The notes: generated by a model from the sequence alone, not told the origin. Counted from the first letter of the stretch, positions 36,065-47,395 are shown. The stretch: DNA of 64,000 bases from Zea mays (GCF_902167145.1 NC_050097.1:225513034-225577033); one strand, 5' to 3'. Numbers and translations: made by a program.

Positions 36065-37582
36065 ATGCCGCCGAAGAAGGCTTCAGCAGCAGGGACTGGC
36101 ACGCTGCAGCCGCTGGACCCCAATCAAGACGTCCTCTCTCTTAGAGAGGCACGAAGCCAGAAGAGGAAGGCTACCAGTCCAACACCTCCGGAGGATGATC
36201 TAGATCAGGAGATTCAAAATCTGGAAATCCTTCAGCAGCAGGTTCAACGCAAGAAGGAGAAGATGGCCAGGCTAGCTGAACTGCAGAGGCAGATAGACGA
36301 AGCCTCTGAAGAAGTTCGTCATCTTGCTCAGGATGAGCAACACCGAAGGCCTCAGCATCAAGACCTTCATCAGGAGGGTTTTCCCAACGAAGATGACTGG
36401 TATGACAATTTCCATCATGGGAATTTTGTTTTTGATGATGCTTCTCCCCTGTCCGCTGAGCTGCAGGCTACACCTTGGCCTCCGTCCTACAAGCCGCCTC
36501 AGCTCCCCGTATTTGATGGCCACTCAGACCCGAAGCAGTTTTTGATGAGCTACGAAGCAACAGTGTCTTCGTACGGTGGCAATGCTTCAGTCATGGCCAA
36601 ATCTTTCGTTATGGCTGTCAGAAGTGTTGCTCAAACCTGGTATTCCTCCCTTCGACCAGGAACGATCACTTCATGGCAGAAGCTGAAGGACTTGTTGTTA
36701 ACTAGCTTTCAAGGGTTTCAGACGAAGCCGGTCACTGCTCAGGCTCTCTTCCAATGTACCCAGGACCATGAAGAGTACCTTCAGGCATATGTCCGAAGGT
36801 TTCTACGATTGAGGGCACAGGCGCCAACAGTGCCCAATGAGATTGTCATTGAGGCTATGATCAAGGGGCTTCGGCCAGGGCCTTCAGCACAGTATTTTGC
36901 CAGGAAGCCGTCACAAACGCTGGAAAAGTTGCTCCAGAAGATGGACGAATACATTCGAGCTGACAATGATTTTCGTCAAAGAAGGGAGGAGGCTTTCAGG
37001 TTTTCTGAAATGACCAGGGGCTTCGGAGGAAGGTTTTACCTGAGGCATGTCAGGTCAATTCACAATTCTACTCAGAATGATGATAAAGGGAGTCAGCAAC
37101 AAAGGCCACAATACTCCTCACAGGCGTCAGGGCAACAACAAAGCTCCTTCCGACCTCCAGCTCCAAGAGGCAGAGGCGCCAGGGGCTTCGGAGGAAGATT
37201 TGGCGATCAACCGAGAAGAATCTTTTGCTTATTCTGCGGTGAGAACAAAGGCCATACTACCAGGATGTGCCATGTTACTATTCAGAAGCAAAAGGAAATA
37301 GCTGAAGCAGCAGCACAACAGGCTCAGCCGAAGCAGGTCATGCATACAGCTTCGTATCATTCGCCCTACATCCCAGAATATGTGGGTAATCATCCTGCAG
37401 CTTCTGTTGCTTCGGCGAGTCAGCCTCAAGCTTCCTGGCAACAGCCTCCGCCTCCACCTCCGTTGCAACAAGGCCAGCAGCCAGAAGGGAGCCAGTATAC
37501 TCCGCACCAGAGGGACTTCAGAGAGCAGTCCGAAGCACGTACAGTCAATAGCACTGTGCCAGAGTCAAAGCACATCTATTGA
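36065..37582 (+). CDS. gag: gag of element D (505 aa)
   Basis: The start is the ATG in CGTCATGCCGCCGAAG; the open frame runs 13 codons further up but has no earlier ATG. An Arg/Glu-rich coiled coil (residues about 45-95) is followed by a Ty3-type retrotransposon gag core (PVFDGHSDPKQFLMSYEA, QTWYSSLRPGTITSW, AYVRRFLRLRAQAP) and a Gly/Arg-rich linker. A zinc knuckle CLFCGENKGHTTRMC has spacing CX2CX5HX4C, one residue longer than usual. A Gln/Pro-rich tail ends the protein. No protease follows. The frame is intact, so virus-like particle formation is conceivable. Confidence 0.9.
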   Translation: MPPKKASAAGTGTLQPLDPNQDVLSLREARSQKRKATSPTPPEDDLDQEIQNLEILQQQVQRKKEKMARLAELQRQIDEASEEVRHLAQDEQHRRPQHQDLHQEGFPNEDDWYDNFHHGNFVFDDASPLSAELQATPWPPSYKPPQLPVFDGHSDPKQFLMSYEATVSSYGGNASVMAKSFVMAVRSVAQTWYSSLRPGTITSWQKLKDLLLTSFQGFQTKPVTAQALFQCTQDHEEYLQAYVRRFLRLRAQAPTVPNEIVIEAMIKGLRPGPSAQYFARKPSQTLEKLLQKMDEYIRADNDFRQRREEAFRFSEMTRGFGGRFYLRHVRSIHNSTQNDDKGSQQQRPQYSSQASGQQQSSFRPPAPRGRGARGFGGRFGDQPRRIFCLFCGENKGHTTRMCHVTIQKQKEIAEAAAQQAQPKQVMHTASYHSPYIPEYVGNHPAASVASASQPQASWQQPPPPPPLQQGQQPEGSQYTPHQRDFREQSEARTVNSTVPESKHIY

Positions 37583-37789
37583 CGAATATCCTACCTTAAT
37601 AGCAATCTTTTTCATTCAGTTTCATTTTCTGTAATAAAGGACATTGTTTAGGTTTCGTGTAATTAGTTTCGTTGATTCCTACAGAAAAATATGTTGTTTT
37701 CTCCACAGGCTTAAATTGATCAAAGTTCAAAGTCTTATGATAATAAGAAGGACCTTCGAACTATCAAAAATTCTTCGAAGCAACAAAAA

Positions 37790-38072
37790 GTCGTTCTAAC
37801 GAACGCAGAGTAAGTTTGACGAAGTTACAAAAAGCCGCTCCGAAGGGAGCGCAGTGTAAGTTTTCTGCTCCAAAGTCGTTCCAAAAGGAATGCAGAGCAT
37901 ACAGCGAAAAGTCAACGCTGATACCGCCTAAGTAAAAGGCGAAGAAGCTCCAAAGTCGTTCCTAAGGGGATGCAGAGCTTACAGCGAAAAGTCAACGCTG
38001 ATTCCGCTGAAGTAAAAGGCGAAGAAGCTCCTAAGGGAGGCTTACAGCGAAAAGTCAACGCTGATTCACAAA
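37790..38072 (+). repeat. About 80-bp tandem repeats in element D
   Basis: Copies of CAAAGTCGTTCC...GCAGAGC..ACAGCGAAAAGTCAACGCTGATNCCGC..AAGTAAAAGGCGAAGAAGCT begin near 37871 and 37951 with period 80, and a shortened copy follows at 38030. Related units lie before at about 37790-37860. They sit between gag and the antisense gene, where elements of this group often carry repeats. Confidence 0.75.
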
Positions 38073-38982
38073 AAGATTATGTGTTTTATCGCGCAGACAT
38101 GCGTGTACCTTCGGAATATCACCTTACATAGCATAACATCATCACATCATCTTTGCATAACATAAGCATCATACATCATACTGCATGTGGCATAAGAAAG
38201 AGATATGATATCAATCTTTGGGAAAACGCTTTGAAAAAGGGGCAAATCATGCCAAGTCACAAGGAGAAACAATATTGATCTCTGAAGCATAGCCTTGAAG
38301 AATGTTTCTACGAAGCTTCAACACTTTTCAAGATACTTCGGATATTGTTGTGATAAATGGTAATTCTTCTTCACGAAGCATGAAAAGAAGGGAAGGTGTT
38401 TTTTCGCCAAAGACTCAAAAACGGTACGTACATAAAGTTTCATGCATCGTAAAGAATTGAACCACAAAGGAAAATAAAACAAATATATTACATACAGGAT
38501 TACAAGATATTACATATGTTACATTTAAAATGTTTTTACAATAGCATTTAGTCTTCCCTAAGTACCACTTCTGCAGCTTCGTTCAACAGTCGATCGACAA
38601 CTTCATCCAAAATAGCTTCAGCCATCTTTTTGATCTCATCGTCACCCCTAGGCCGAGCATCCGGAGATACTTCAGTAGGATCTGAGGAAGGACAGGACAC
38701 GGCTACATTGCTATTACAAATCGCAAACAAATCTCAAAACCTAAGATTACAACACGATAAAAACTATTATTTAATACCTAATTGACCTTCGGCCTCTGCG
38801 CTCTTTTCAGCAGCCTCAGCTACTTCTCTAGCATCGTGAATCCCCTTTTCACTTCTTCGAACAATTTCTCCGGCCATTTCTCGGCCACCATTATCCCAGA
38901 TATCGGTAAAAAATTTTCCACCAATTATACTAGCTTCGGCCGAAGGATCTTTTGCATCTTCAAAGGACAAAGCAGCTTCGGA

Positions 38983-41772
38983 TTATGCTAAAATTTTTAC
39001 ATGTTCGCAGCCTTTCTTCTCCAAGATGGTGGCAATCCCTCTGGCACCAGAGAAGGCGCATATATCTCCTCGGCTATTTAAAATTTCTTCAAAGGCATCA
39101 GCTTCGTGGTTGATCCATTCAATGACACCTTCGGGATTGCCTCTCGAAAAGTTTTCCTCACTTGAGAATGCGCCGACCTTGGCGAAGCTAGCCTTTAGTT
39201 TCTTAACACAATCTATAGATTTGTCATAGCATCTCTTTTTGGACGAACGAAGCTTTTCAACAGTCACTTCTAGGTGATCTGCCCATTGATCGCTGAGTTC
39301 ACGCTTTGTTTCTTCAAGTATGCGTTCTTCCTTAGCTCTGGCCAGTTGTTTCCGAAGATCTTCAATTTCCCGCTTCTGAGCTTCAGCTTGAACTTTAAAA
39401 ATAGCTTCGTCTTCCTTTATTTTATTTATCAAAGAGTGTAATATTTTATCTTTTTCGAGACCTTCGTTCCTCAGTTCAATTACTTCGGAACGAAGGTTGC
39501 TCAGGGCTATAGTACACCCTTCGTCTTCAACATCTTTCTGTGCTCTAAGAGCATTGCTAAGTATCAAGCCCTGCAAAGAGAAATATGTGTGTGTCAATAT
39601 GTTTAAACGAACGGAAAAATACAAGGATTTCATGTATTGTACCTTTAAGCTATTGTAAGCCAGGCTGTCGGCCAGATCGTTCTTCGATAACACTGAGAGC
39701 CCGTCTTCTAAAGTCGGGAATCCGAAGCTCTTGCTCATCTCCCGGCAGACAGAAATCTCCTTGCTGTCGGGAAGACAATACAAAAAGTCTTCTTCTCCAC
39801 TGCCATTAAATATTAACGCCCCCTTTGGATATTTCAGTTTTTGGGCATAGTGCTGGGCCTCTTGTTCTTCTTTTTCTGTTAATTTTTTCCCCGAAGCATG
39901 ACGGAAAATATAATCACGAATTTTGGGGGATGCTTCGGGGGCAACAACACCGGTTTCTTCATCAAAAGTTGGCTTTGTTATTTTTTCTGCCTCACTTTCT
40001 AAGGGTTTTACCTTTGCGGGCTCTGAGGGCCCAGCTTCGGCTTCAATCTCTTGCTCTGGAGCTGAAGAACCAGGAATTTCAATTGCTGTTTCAGGAGTGA
40101 CAGCAGCCTTCTTCGGAGGTGTGCTTGAAGATTTGATTGTTTCCAGTACATCTAGCACATTAGCCATTCTCTTTCTTTTCGGAGTTACGACTGGCACTTT
40201 TTCATTTTTTGCTGTCCCAATGTTTGCTGCAGGACTCAAAACTTCTGATGTTTTGGAGCCCTCAGTTGCTTCCTTCATCTCTTCCATTTTTTCTGTGGAC
40301 GGCGCTTCGGCCTTCTCTTTCGTTCCTGATAACAAAATTTCTGATTGTTCCAATTTTGACTTTATTGGCACTTCGGCCGTTTCTGCGACTTCTGGCAGTA
40401 AAGTTGGCTCGGTTGGTTTTTCAGCTTCGGATGCCGAAGAAGTTTCTCCGGTAAACTCAGGCACCGAAGCTGGTTCAATATAGCGCGGCCGATGCGTAAG
40501 AACCTTTATCTTCTTCCTTTTTGGTTCTGGCTCGCTAGGAGCAGCTGCAGCTTCTTCTTTTGCAGAGGTTGTGATTTTTCTCTTCTGCCTTCGAATGGGA
40601 TAGCAATAGTCAGGGTAGACAAACCCGATGGCATCAAATACCCGATTCAGTCTCTTCTTTTTTCGGCCTCCGAAGGCTGCTGACATTGCAGTATCTTCGG
40701 CCTTCGAGTAGGTCCCAAGCAGCTCATCACTTAAATTGTCAATGCTTTTTAACCACTCATCATCCGGCTCAATAAATTTATCTCCAAACTTAAAAGTGTA
40801 CTTAAATCTGATAAGTCCACCTTCGTTGGCCTCTTTTATGGTTTCTTGTGGCATTTCCCATTTCTCTGCAAGCGGCCACACCCTGAAGGCGATATGCTCT
40901 TGTACTAAGTCCCTTGTTCCTATAAAAGAACAGACAACGCCGAAGGCTCTCTGGCATTCTTCGGCAGCTTCATTCATTTCAACCTTCGGCCTGCGAAGGC
41001 CGAAGCTTTGCCAAATAGGGCGCATAATTATACCCTTGATGTCTTCTCGTGCTTTCAGATCATTTTTTACATAGAACCATTCTGTCATCCAGCCGCTGGG
41101 CCATCTTTTCCGAAAAGTTGGCACGGGGCAGCTTGACCCAGACCGAGAAACAAAATTGTAGCAGCCAAAGTTATTGTGATACTGTTCCTTACCCCAAGGT
41201 ATTGTCTCGTATGATAATTCGTGCATATTGCAGAAACTTTTTGCATCAGGCTTCAGACCTTGGCTTCGCACGGCCCACACGAAGATGTTCAGCCTTATGA
41301 TTGCCTCGGGGGTAAGTTGGTGAAGGTAGACTTCGAAAATTTTCAGCACCTCCACGACGAAGCTGCTCAAGGGAAATCGCAGCCCAGCCTTCAAAAAGCT
41401 TCGGAACACTACGACTTCATTCTCTTCGGGGTGTGGACAAGTCTTCTCCCCTTCGTCGACCCTCACAACGGACAAATCCCGGAAATACCTTCCTCTCATG
41501 TTAACAAGATGATTCTCTTTGATAGTTGATTTACCATAAACTGAATGGCTTGGTCGCCAGGGGCGATCTTCGGAGTCTTCACCACCGCTGTCCACATCAT
41601 AACTTTCACTGTCACCAGTATCTTCAGACAGCCCTTCCAGAATCTCCTTGGTGATTTTTTCTGTGTTGGTCTTCGACATCGCTATAAGAAACCCTAAGTT
41701 CTTCTCCTCATCAAGACTCAGCTTCATCTCAGCAACAGCCTTCTTAGCAGCTTCAGACATCTTCGGAAACAC
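38983..41772 (-). CDS. Antisense ORF of element D (929 aa, putative gypsy-type transposon domain)
   Basis: Large minus-strand ORF, opposite to the retroelement transcript. Residues 30-400 resemble the plant 'putative gypsy type transposon' family (SKTNTEKITKEILEGLSE, FPLSSFVVEVLKIFEVYL, LNIFVWAVRSQGLKPDAKSF). A Pro/Glu/Ser-rich middle (residues about 440-640) and a coiled-coil C-terminus follow. It contains a 72-base GT-AG intron-like segment (39571-39642) that is a multiple of three and has no stop, so the frame stays open either way. After the TAA at 38983-38985 the same frame continues (EAALSFEDAKDPSAE) to about 38770, so the stop is probably a nonsense change, and a further exon-like block lies at 38548-38725. 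Function unknown. Confidence 0.75.
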   Translation of the reverse strand: MFPKMSEAAKKAVAEMKLSLDEEKNLGFLIAMSKTNTEKITKEILEGLSEDTGDSESYDVDSGGEDSEDRPWRPSHSVYGKSTIKENHLVNMRGRYFRDLSVVRVDEGEKTCPHPEENEVVVFRSFLKAGLRFPLSSFVVEVLKIFEVYLHQLTPEAIIRLNIFVWAVRSQGLKPDAKSFCNMHELSYETIPWGKEQYHNNFGCYNFVSRSGSSCPVPTFRKRWPSGWMTEWFYVKNDLKAREDIKGIIMRPIWQSFGLRRPKVEMNEAAEECQRAFGVVCSFIGTRDLVQEHIAFRVWPLAEKWEMPQETIKEANEGGLIRFKYTFKFGDKFIEPDDEWLKSIDNLSDELLGTYSKAEDTAMSAAFGGRKKKRLNRVFDAIGFVYPDYCYPIRRQKRKITTSAKEEAAAAPSEPEPKRKKIKVLTHRPRYIEPASVPEFTGETSSASEAEKPTEPTLLPEVAETAEVPIKSKLEQSEILLSGTKEKAEAPSTEKMEEMKEATEGSKTSEVLSPAANIGTAKNEKVPVVTPKRKRMANVLDVLETIKSSSTPPKKAAVTPETAIEIPGSSAPEQEIEAEAGPSEPAKVKPLESEAEKITKPTFDEETGVVAPEASPKIRDYIFRHASGKKLTEKEEQEAQHYAQKLKYPKGALIFNGSGEEDFLYCLPDSKEISVCREMSKSFGFPTLEDGLSVLSKNDLADSLAYNSLKVQYMKSLYFSVRLNILTHTYFSLQGLILSNALRAQKDVEDEGCTIALSNLRSEVIELRNEGLEKDKILHSLINKIKEDEAIFKVQAEAQKREIEDLRKQLARAKEERILEETKRELSDQWADHLEVTVEKLRSSKKRCYDKSIDCVKKLKASFAKVGAFSSEENFSRGNPEGVIEWINHEADAFEEILNSRGDICAFSGARGIATILEKKGCEHVKILA

Positions 41773-42055
41773 TAAAAAACTGTTTTCAAAGCCGAAGCTT
41801 CAAAGCTAAAAGCTTAGCAAATCACAGTGCACAAGAGCTAAAAATTGAGTGAGCCGGAGTGGTTGGCCAGAAAGCGTGCAAAATGAGTTTGCGGTATGGC
41901 CGTATTTATACGCTCGGTGCGTTGAAAGCTGAAAGACCCCACTTGTCATTGAATGTTGCTATTCTAGCAAAGGGAAGGTGTTTTTTCGGACCTTCGGCGT
42001 AAAGCCTTCGTCCATATCGCAATCTAAATTTATTATTTCGAACAAATTAATATTG

Positions 42056-42066
42056 CGAGGGGCTAC
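42056..42066 (+). other. Polypurine tract of element D
   Basis: CGAGGGGCTAC directly before the 3' LTR. The same string precedes the LTR of the truncated relative at 29851-29861. Confidence 0.7.
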
Positions 42067-42708
42067 TGTTGGGGACCTTCGGCGTCCGAAGGTCCTCAAA
42101 AACAGGATTTAACAGTATTTCTGCAGTACAATGTGTAAACAGGTATCCTCGGACTAAAGTCGGCATTGCAGTAGACCGGAATAATACGAAGGTTGACACA
42201 GAGCCGAAGGTGCGAGTAGGAAAGCTTCGGCGCGACAGCAAAGAGTGGAACCGACTTAAAGATGAAAAGGCTATTCAGACCTCGATAGACTACTATAGAG
42301 TTGTTATCAAATGTAAAGGGCATGAATGTAATTTTGTAAGGGCTGTGTCCCGTGTCTATAAATAGGTGAACAGTATCCCCGTACTGTTCACGCTGACTTG
42401 GCATTCACTTTTTGCGTCACGCTTGTATTGTCATCTCCTCTCGATTGAAGGTACACTTGTAATTCAATAATATTTCTGTTTATGCTCGATATTAATAAAT
42501 AATCGTTCATATTGTCTTTTATATCTTTTACATTTTCTCCTTCGTCACTATTTAATGAATTTATGAAAGTATGTCCTCTATAACCTTCGTCCATAAATCA
42601 TTATATCCTAAGGGAAATAATGCTTCGGAGGACGAAGGACTTTAACGATTAACATTTTCTATGTTGCCTTGTTCTTAACTCTTAGCACTTGAGAACAAGT
42701 CCCCAACA
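42067..42708 (+). repeat. 3' LTR of element D (642 bp)
   Basis: Same length as 35349-35990, with no difference seen on reading. It is followed by cctgg, the right copy of the target duplication. Confidence 0.93.
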
Positions 42709-43207
42709 CCTGGCGGCCAATGTCCTCGACAACAGCAGTTGAACCATCAAGGTGGAGTTGGATTGAGGACTTCAGCTGAAATTGTCATCACAAAGCAATG
42801 AAAATGTGAGACCGTCTCCAGCAGTTCACTTATATGGTCACATAAAACACAGTTTTGCACTGTAGATTGCACTGTTCGTAGACTGAAGTTTGAATATGAG
42901 GGTGGGGATGAGTAAACTGCTGGAGATAGCATGATACTATGCTGAACGTATGCCAGCATATTAATGAAAAAATTATCATCAGGCTATGATTGTCTCTCAA
43001 GCCCAAAAGAAAGAGAACACCATACATCAAGCTTTGTAGCATGCAATGTCTGAGTAAACTGAGATACAATATGGGTATGAAAATTTTCTCCCATAACAAC
43101 TTCAAACATTACCTGATTAACGGATAACATCTTCCTCCATAACCCGGTATGACAATTTGCTCATCTCATGCATAATTGCAAAATCCAAATCATCCAAGCA
43201 ATCAGCC

Positions 43208-46200
43208 TGAAAAACAAGTTTGCAAGGTCAAATAAGATCAATGATCACCAGGAAAAGGTTGACAAATAAGGCATACTATTGCACAAAAGCAACATCACAC
43301 AGTACCAGCAAAAATTAAGGTTCACAACAGTTTAGTGGGAAATAAAACTTGATTCAGCATTGAACTGTGGGATGGGCAAGCTATATTAATAGACAAAAAT
43401 AAGTCTTATTAGTTTGACTATTCTGCAGTGGATTTACCAAGTACACACAGGCATGGGTGCTTAGTATTTCAAATTGAAGTACAAAACAAAACTCCCTCTC
43501 TTTATTGTTTACATGGAGAAAAAAGAACCATCAGTTTGATATGTAAATAAAGATCAGAAATTCAGAATGAAGCCAACTTCCGTGATGGTTTATATATAGT
43601 GTTTGGTTTCTAACTGATATGTTCATCCATAAAAAACCTGCGGCTGGGGATTGGACTGGTAACTATACTTCCCCCTGGAGCAGAAATTGTCTAGTTCTTA
43701 CCTGTTCTCTATCGAAGTTGAATCTTCATCTAAAAAAGCAGAGCGCTGCCGGAGCGCGCCTCTCTGTACCATCGTCACAGCTTCACCGTTTTATGTAAAA
43801 CAATTTACGTTGCAAATGTACTTTGGTCGCTGACCTCCTCCAGCTGGGATGTAATGCTATATCACCTGGATTGGAGAAGATGTTAAACAACTTTTGAGGT
43901 GGCACAACAACTTTCTAAAAAAAATAGAAAGAGGTGGTAGTGCTACATGACATGCTTCATGGTCAGGACAAGGCATGTACAGCTAACACAAGGAAGGCAA
44001 GCAGAACCATGTATGGTGTCGTTGGGGCCTTGTCCACCAAAAATATATATAACAGAGTCATTTGGTAAATTAGCTAGTGGTAACTGCAATGAGTAAGGGT
44101 CAAGGTATTTAGGTGAAACAAAACTTTTGTTCGTACAAAATCAACAAAATATTTACATTCGTCCATGGCTTGATGTGTGCACAATACATAATGCTAACTC
44201 AATCACGAACATGAATCTGCACATCCATACAAAAATCAATGCAAAATCAGGGAACGCCAGCCTAGAGAGAGAAAAAAGAAAGCATGCACTATTAGGTACT
44301 CCAGGTTGTTTAATCATCAAGATTGAACGAGCTAATGATTTTTTCTTTTATTACCAAAAAATAGCAGTACATTACAAGAAGAAGTTGTCAGGGCGATTAT
44401 TATATTCATCTATTTATTAATCTAAAGACAACATCGCCATCAACATTTCGAGGTGAGTCGAGTTCCACACGGCACCAACACGATTCTCACTCTAAACTAA
44501 ATATCACCACTACAGCTAGAAGTAATTCCTATAAACAGGTGTGAGGGAGAGGTGGGAGACGACAACTTACTTTGGACCTAAACTCCAGTGACAAGCCGCC
44601 GCACCTACACCTGCAACAGCATCGCAAGAAATTTTTAAAAGCGATCCACCCCCATCCCATCAGGACACCAGTAGTGGGCAAATCGAACCAACGAGAACAG
44701 GCTGAATTTACCTGGAAGGAGGCCTCCGGCGGAGAGCAAGAAGAGCGGTAGTCGGTGGAGTTGAGATGGAGGGGACGCCGCACCTGCAACATGAGAAATT
44801 TTTTAAAAGCGATCCACCCTCATCTCAAGATGTTCAGGTTCCTCCATTGAACCAAAATGAGACTTCAATCAACAACGTAAAAAAGGCATCGCTGTTAGAA
44901 AAATATTATTGGTGTAGAAATGGATTAAAATCAAAATGATATGATATTGCTCAAATTGCATCGAATTCCAGAAGAAGCGAAAAGGTAAGTGATATGCAGT
45001 CCACATGCTGTGAGACAAGTATTGATTAGACAGGTTGCCTACAAACACAGATATTCTACAAAAAAACATGTAAATGTTACCCGTGTCCCTTAGTTTCTCT
45101 TCAAAATGAGACTTCAGATTACAAGGTAAAAATGCATCACTGTTAGGGAAAAATATTATTGGTGCAGAAATGGATTAAAATCAAAATGGTCTGGTATTGC
45201 CCAAATAGCATCGGATTCCAGAAAAAGCAAAAAGGCAAGTGATATGTTCAGTACTTCAAAGAGATAACTCTACTCTCTATTTTTAATGAACAAGGAATAA
45301 ACAAGAGAATAAAAACATTTAGATCTCAAATTAAAGTAGGTAGAGTGAATTATTTGTATCAAAACCTCTATTTTCATCAATGATAGAAAAATGTAAAAAA
45401 TATAAAGAGAATCTTGGAACCACGAATGAAGCCATTAGCCATGGTTGATCTCCGAACACTTTCTAAAAATGATCCGGTATTGCCCAAATTGCATCTGATC
45501 TAGCAGTATCCTGCCAACAAGCAGTCAATAATTACAATTTTCCGTTTTCTAAGCCAGGCTACGAGAAATGAAAAGGAAAAATATCAGCTCCAACAATGAT
45601 GGTTTGGAAAATGTTGCAGATTCCCAAACTACTTAATCATCAAGAACAATATCAGAGTCTGTAGATTGTGGTGAATATGCATTTTGATCAGCACCAAAGT
45701 TGTGTGTGAAGCATTGCTCTGTTGTGATAAAAGATCAGATACCTCAAAACGCACAAATTATCAATTTATTAATGTGGCTACCACAAGAATGGGTATGTAG
45801 AATGTTCGAAGATAGCACATTGGCTGGACCAAATCCCAACTGAAATGCATGGAAACACATGCAGAGTGATAGGTACAGACATGTCTTAAACAGTAGAAAG
45901 CAGTTGGCTCATCCACATGCTGCCACAATAAATAAATCAAGAAATGCTAATTGGCTCAATACAGGACACATACAACTAAACATATTGACTCTATATGTAA
46001 ACAACAGTACGTGGCAGTTAAAAATGGAAAATATTGATAAAACAGAAAACTGTTTGCACTGACAAAAGGAGGCCCCTCATGCAGGGATTGTGCATCAGGC
46101 AATTTGAAAGCAACCACTCATACCACTCACTGCCTGCAATTAGAAACCGGGGCAAAGTCTAACATAAGTTTTCAGAGCCCATGGGCCATGACATGAAAAA

Positions 46201-46852
46201 CATATCCTGTATTCTCACAGGAAGCAGAGTTATATTAACAATCTGAAAAACATATGCATTCCCCAGAACAGTGGAGTATCACAAATCCATGACAATTCAC
46301 CCATACTAATAAATACCAGATTGGAATTAAGGAGATGACTCGTAGGTCACAAAAACCACCAGAATTACACCACACACCGCATTCCATTCGCATCGACGAT
46401 CCACATCGCAACAGGAGACGACGCAACGAGAGGGAGATGAAGAGGAATCGATTGTCCATACCGAGGGTGGTGGAGGCGGAGACGGCTTCACACACATGCA
46501 GAGTACCTGTAAGATATTGGTTCGTTAGTGGAGGATGGGGATTGGTGTGGCAGCCTCGCTTTGGACATATTTAAGGACCTCCATCCTCGCCGTCGATGGT
46601 AGGTTGGCGTCGACTTAGGAAGGTGATTGAAGGAACAGAAAACCAGGGCCGTCGATTTGTGCTGATTGATTATCGCGGATGGCCGCGAATCTCTGGCTTG
46701 GGGCAAGGATGGTGGGAAGGGCGGGATGGAAGGGCAAAATCTCTGGCTATCCACCATCTGTAGAGCTTGGGACCACGCGGAAGGGCGAGATCTCTGACGA
46801 CAGAAGGTAGAGATGCATTGCTCGGGTAGAGTGGATCTGCGTGGTGGCCGGG
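43208..46852. other. Helitron interior between the peptidase fragment and the CACTA insertion
   Basis: Two diverged copies of a roughly 140-bp segment lie at 44858-44997 and 45106-45246 (shared GGATTAAAATCAAAATG). A shorter pair, GAAATTTTTTAAAAGCGATCC-like, occurs near 44618-44655 and 44790-44824. A minus-strand leader-like block at 46560-46850, ending near an ATG in ATGGAGGTCCTTAAATATG, could be a captured 5' exon. It is not recognised. Confidence 0.4.
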
Positions 46853-46855
46853 TCG

Positions 46856-47115
46856 CACTACTACAGGTATCCTCTATACAGGCGGTCCGGTTAGCCTCTA
46901 CACAGGCGGTTCCAGGAACCGCTTGTGGTGCACCGCCTGTGATGTAAAACAACATCACAGGCGGTCAATCAAAAACCGCCTGTGATAGTCACACATCACA
47001 GGCGGTCCGGTTTAAAAGAACCGCCTGTGATAGTCACACATCACAGGCGGTCCGGTTTAAAAGAACCGCCTGTGATAGACACACATCACAGGCGGTTTTA
47101 ATTATAAGCCGCCTG
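46856..47115. repeat. Left terminal and subterminal repeats of the CACTA element
   Basis: A terminal CACTACTACAGG is followed by alternating ACATCACAGGCGG and CCGCCTGTGAT units, with spacers such as TCCGGTTTAAAAGAA occurring twice. Such subterminal arrays are the binding sites of the TnpA-type protein in En/Spm elements. Here each pair forms a small hairpin. Confidence 0.9.
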
Positions 47116-47395
47116 TATTTCCCAGATTCATATACAGAAGCAGATTCATATATATTTTCCAGATTCATATACAGAAACAGAATTAATAACAGCCTGTGAT
47201 TCAAACACAGATTCAGCAGGTTCCATAAACAGATTCATCATACAAAAATTCAAACATCCCCATATACATACACAGATTCATCCACATATATATCAAGTTC
47301 CATCATACACAGATTTATACACATCAAGTTGCATAACAACTCAACATCTCAAAGTTCCATAGACAACTAAACATCTAAAGTTCCTAACTAAAGAC

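Larger units (their letters stand above)
35349..42708 (+). mobile_element. Non-autonomous Ty3-like LTR element D with gag and an antisense gene
   Basis: Two 642-bp LTRs that look identical, a 5-bp duplication cctgg (35344-35348 and 42709-42713), a primer-like site, a plus-strand gag, and a minus-strand gene in the 3' half. The 6.1-kb interior has no protease, RT, RNase H or integrase, so a partner must supply these. Identical LTRs mean very recent insertion. Large Ty3/gypsy elements of grasses with an antisense ORF are known (for example Grande-type and Huck-type), and this resembles a deleted or parasitic relative. Confidence 0.92.
35140..43207 (-). pseudogene. Captured mitochondrial processing peptidase beta fragment (three exons), split by element D
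   Basis: Three minus-strand exons with GT-AG borders match the C-terminal half of the MPP beta subunit. About 43114-43207 reads ADCLDDLDFAIMHEM and ends DVIR then TAA. 42710-42775 reads SSIQLHLDGSTAVVEDIGRQ. 35140-35247 reads LLTYGRRIPTPELFARIDVV to NRFIFDQ. The family enzyme cleaves mitochondrial presequences; the HxxEH active site lies further N-terminal and is not present here. The TAA after DVIR fits a small deletion in the expected sequence, so the fragment is dead. Element D inserted exactly at the splice donor after the second exon. No other MPP exon was found. Confidence 0.8.

Noticed and set aside
39825..41529. Plus-strand ORFs opposite the antisense gene of element D, considered as pol remnants
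   Set aside because: They show no RT, integrase or protease motif and are shadows of the minus-strand ORF.
44529..44792. Minus-strand ORF near 44.6 kb as a gene
   Set aside because: Short, with no domain and overlapping a local duplication; left as an exon-like patch in the Helitron interior.
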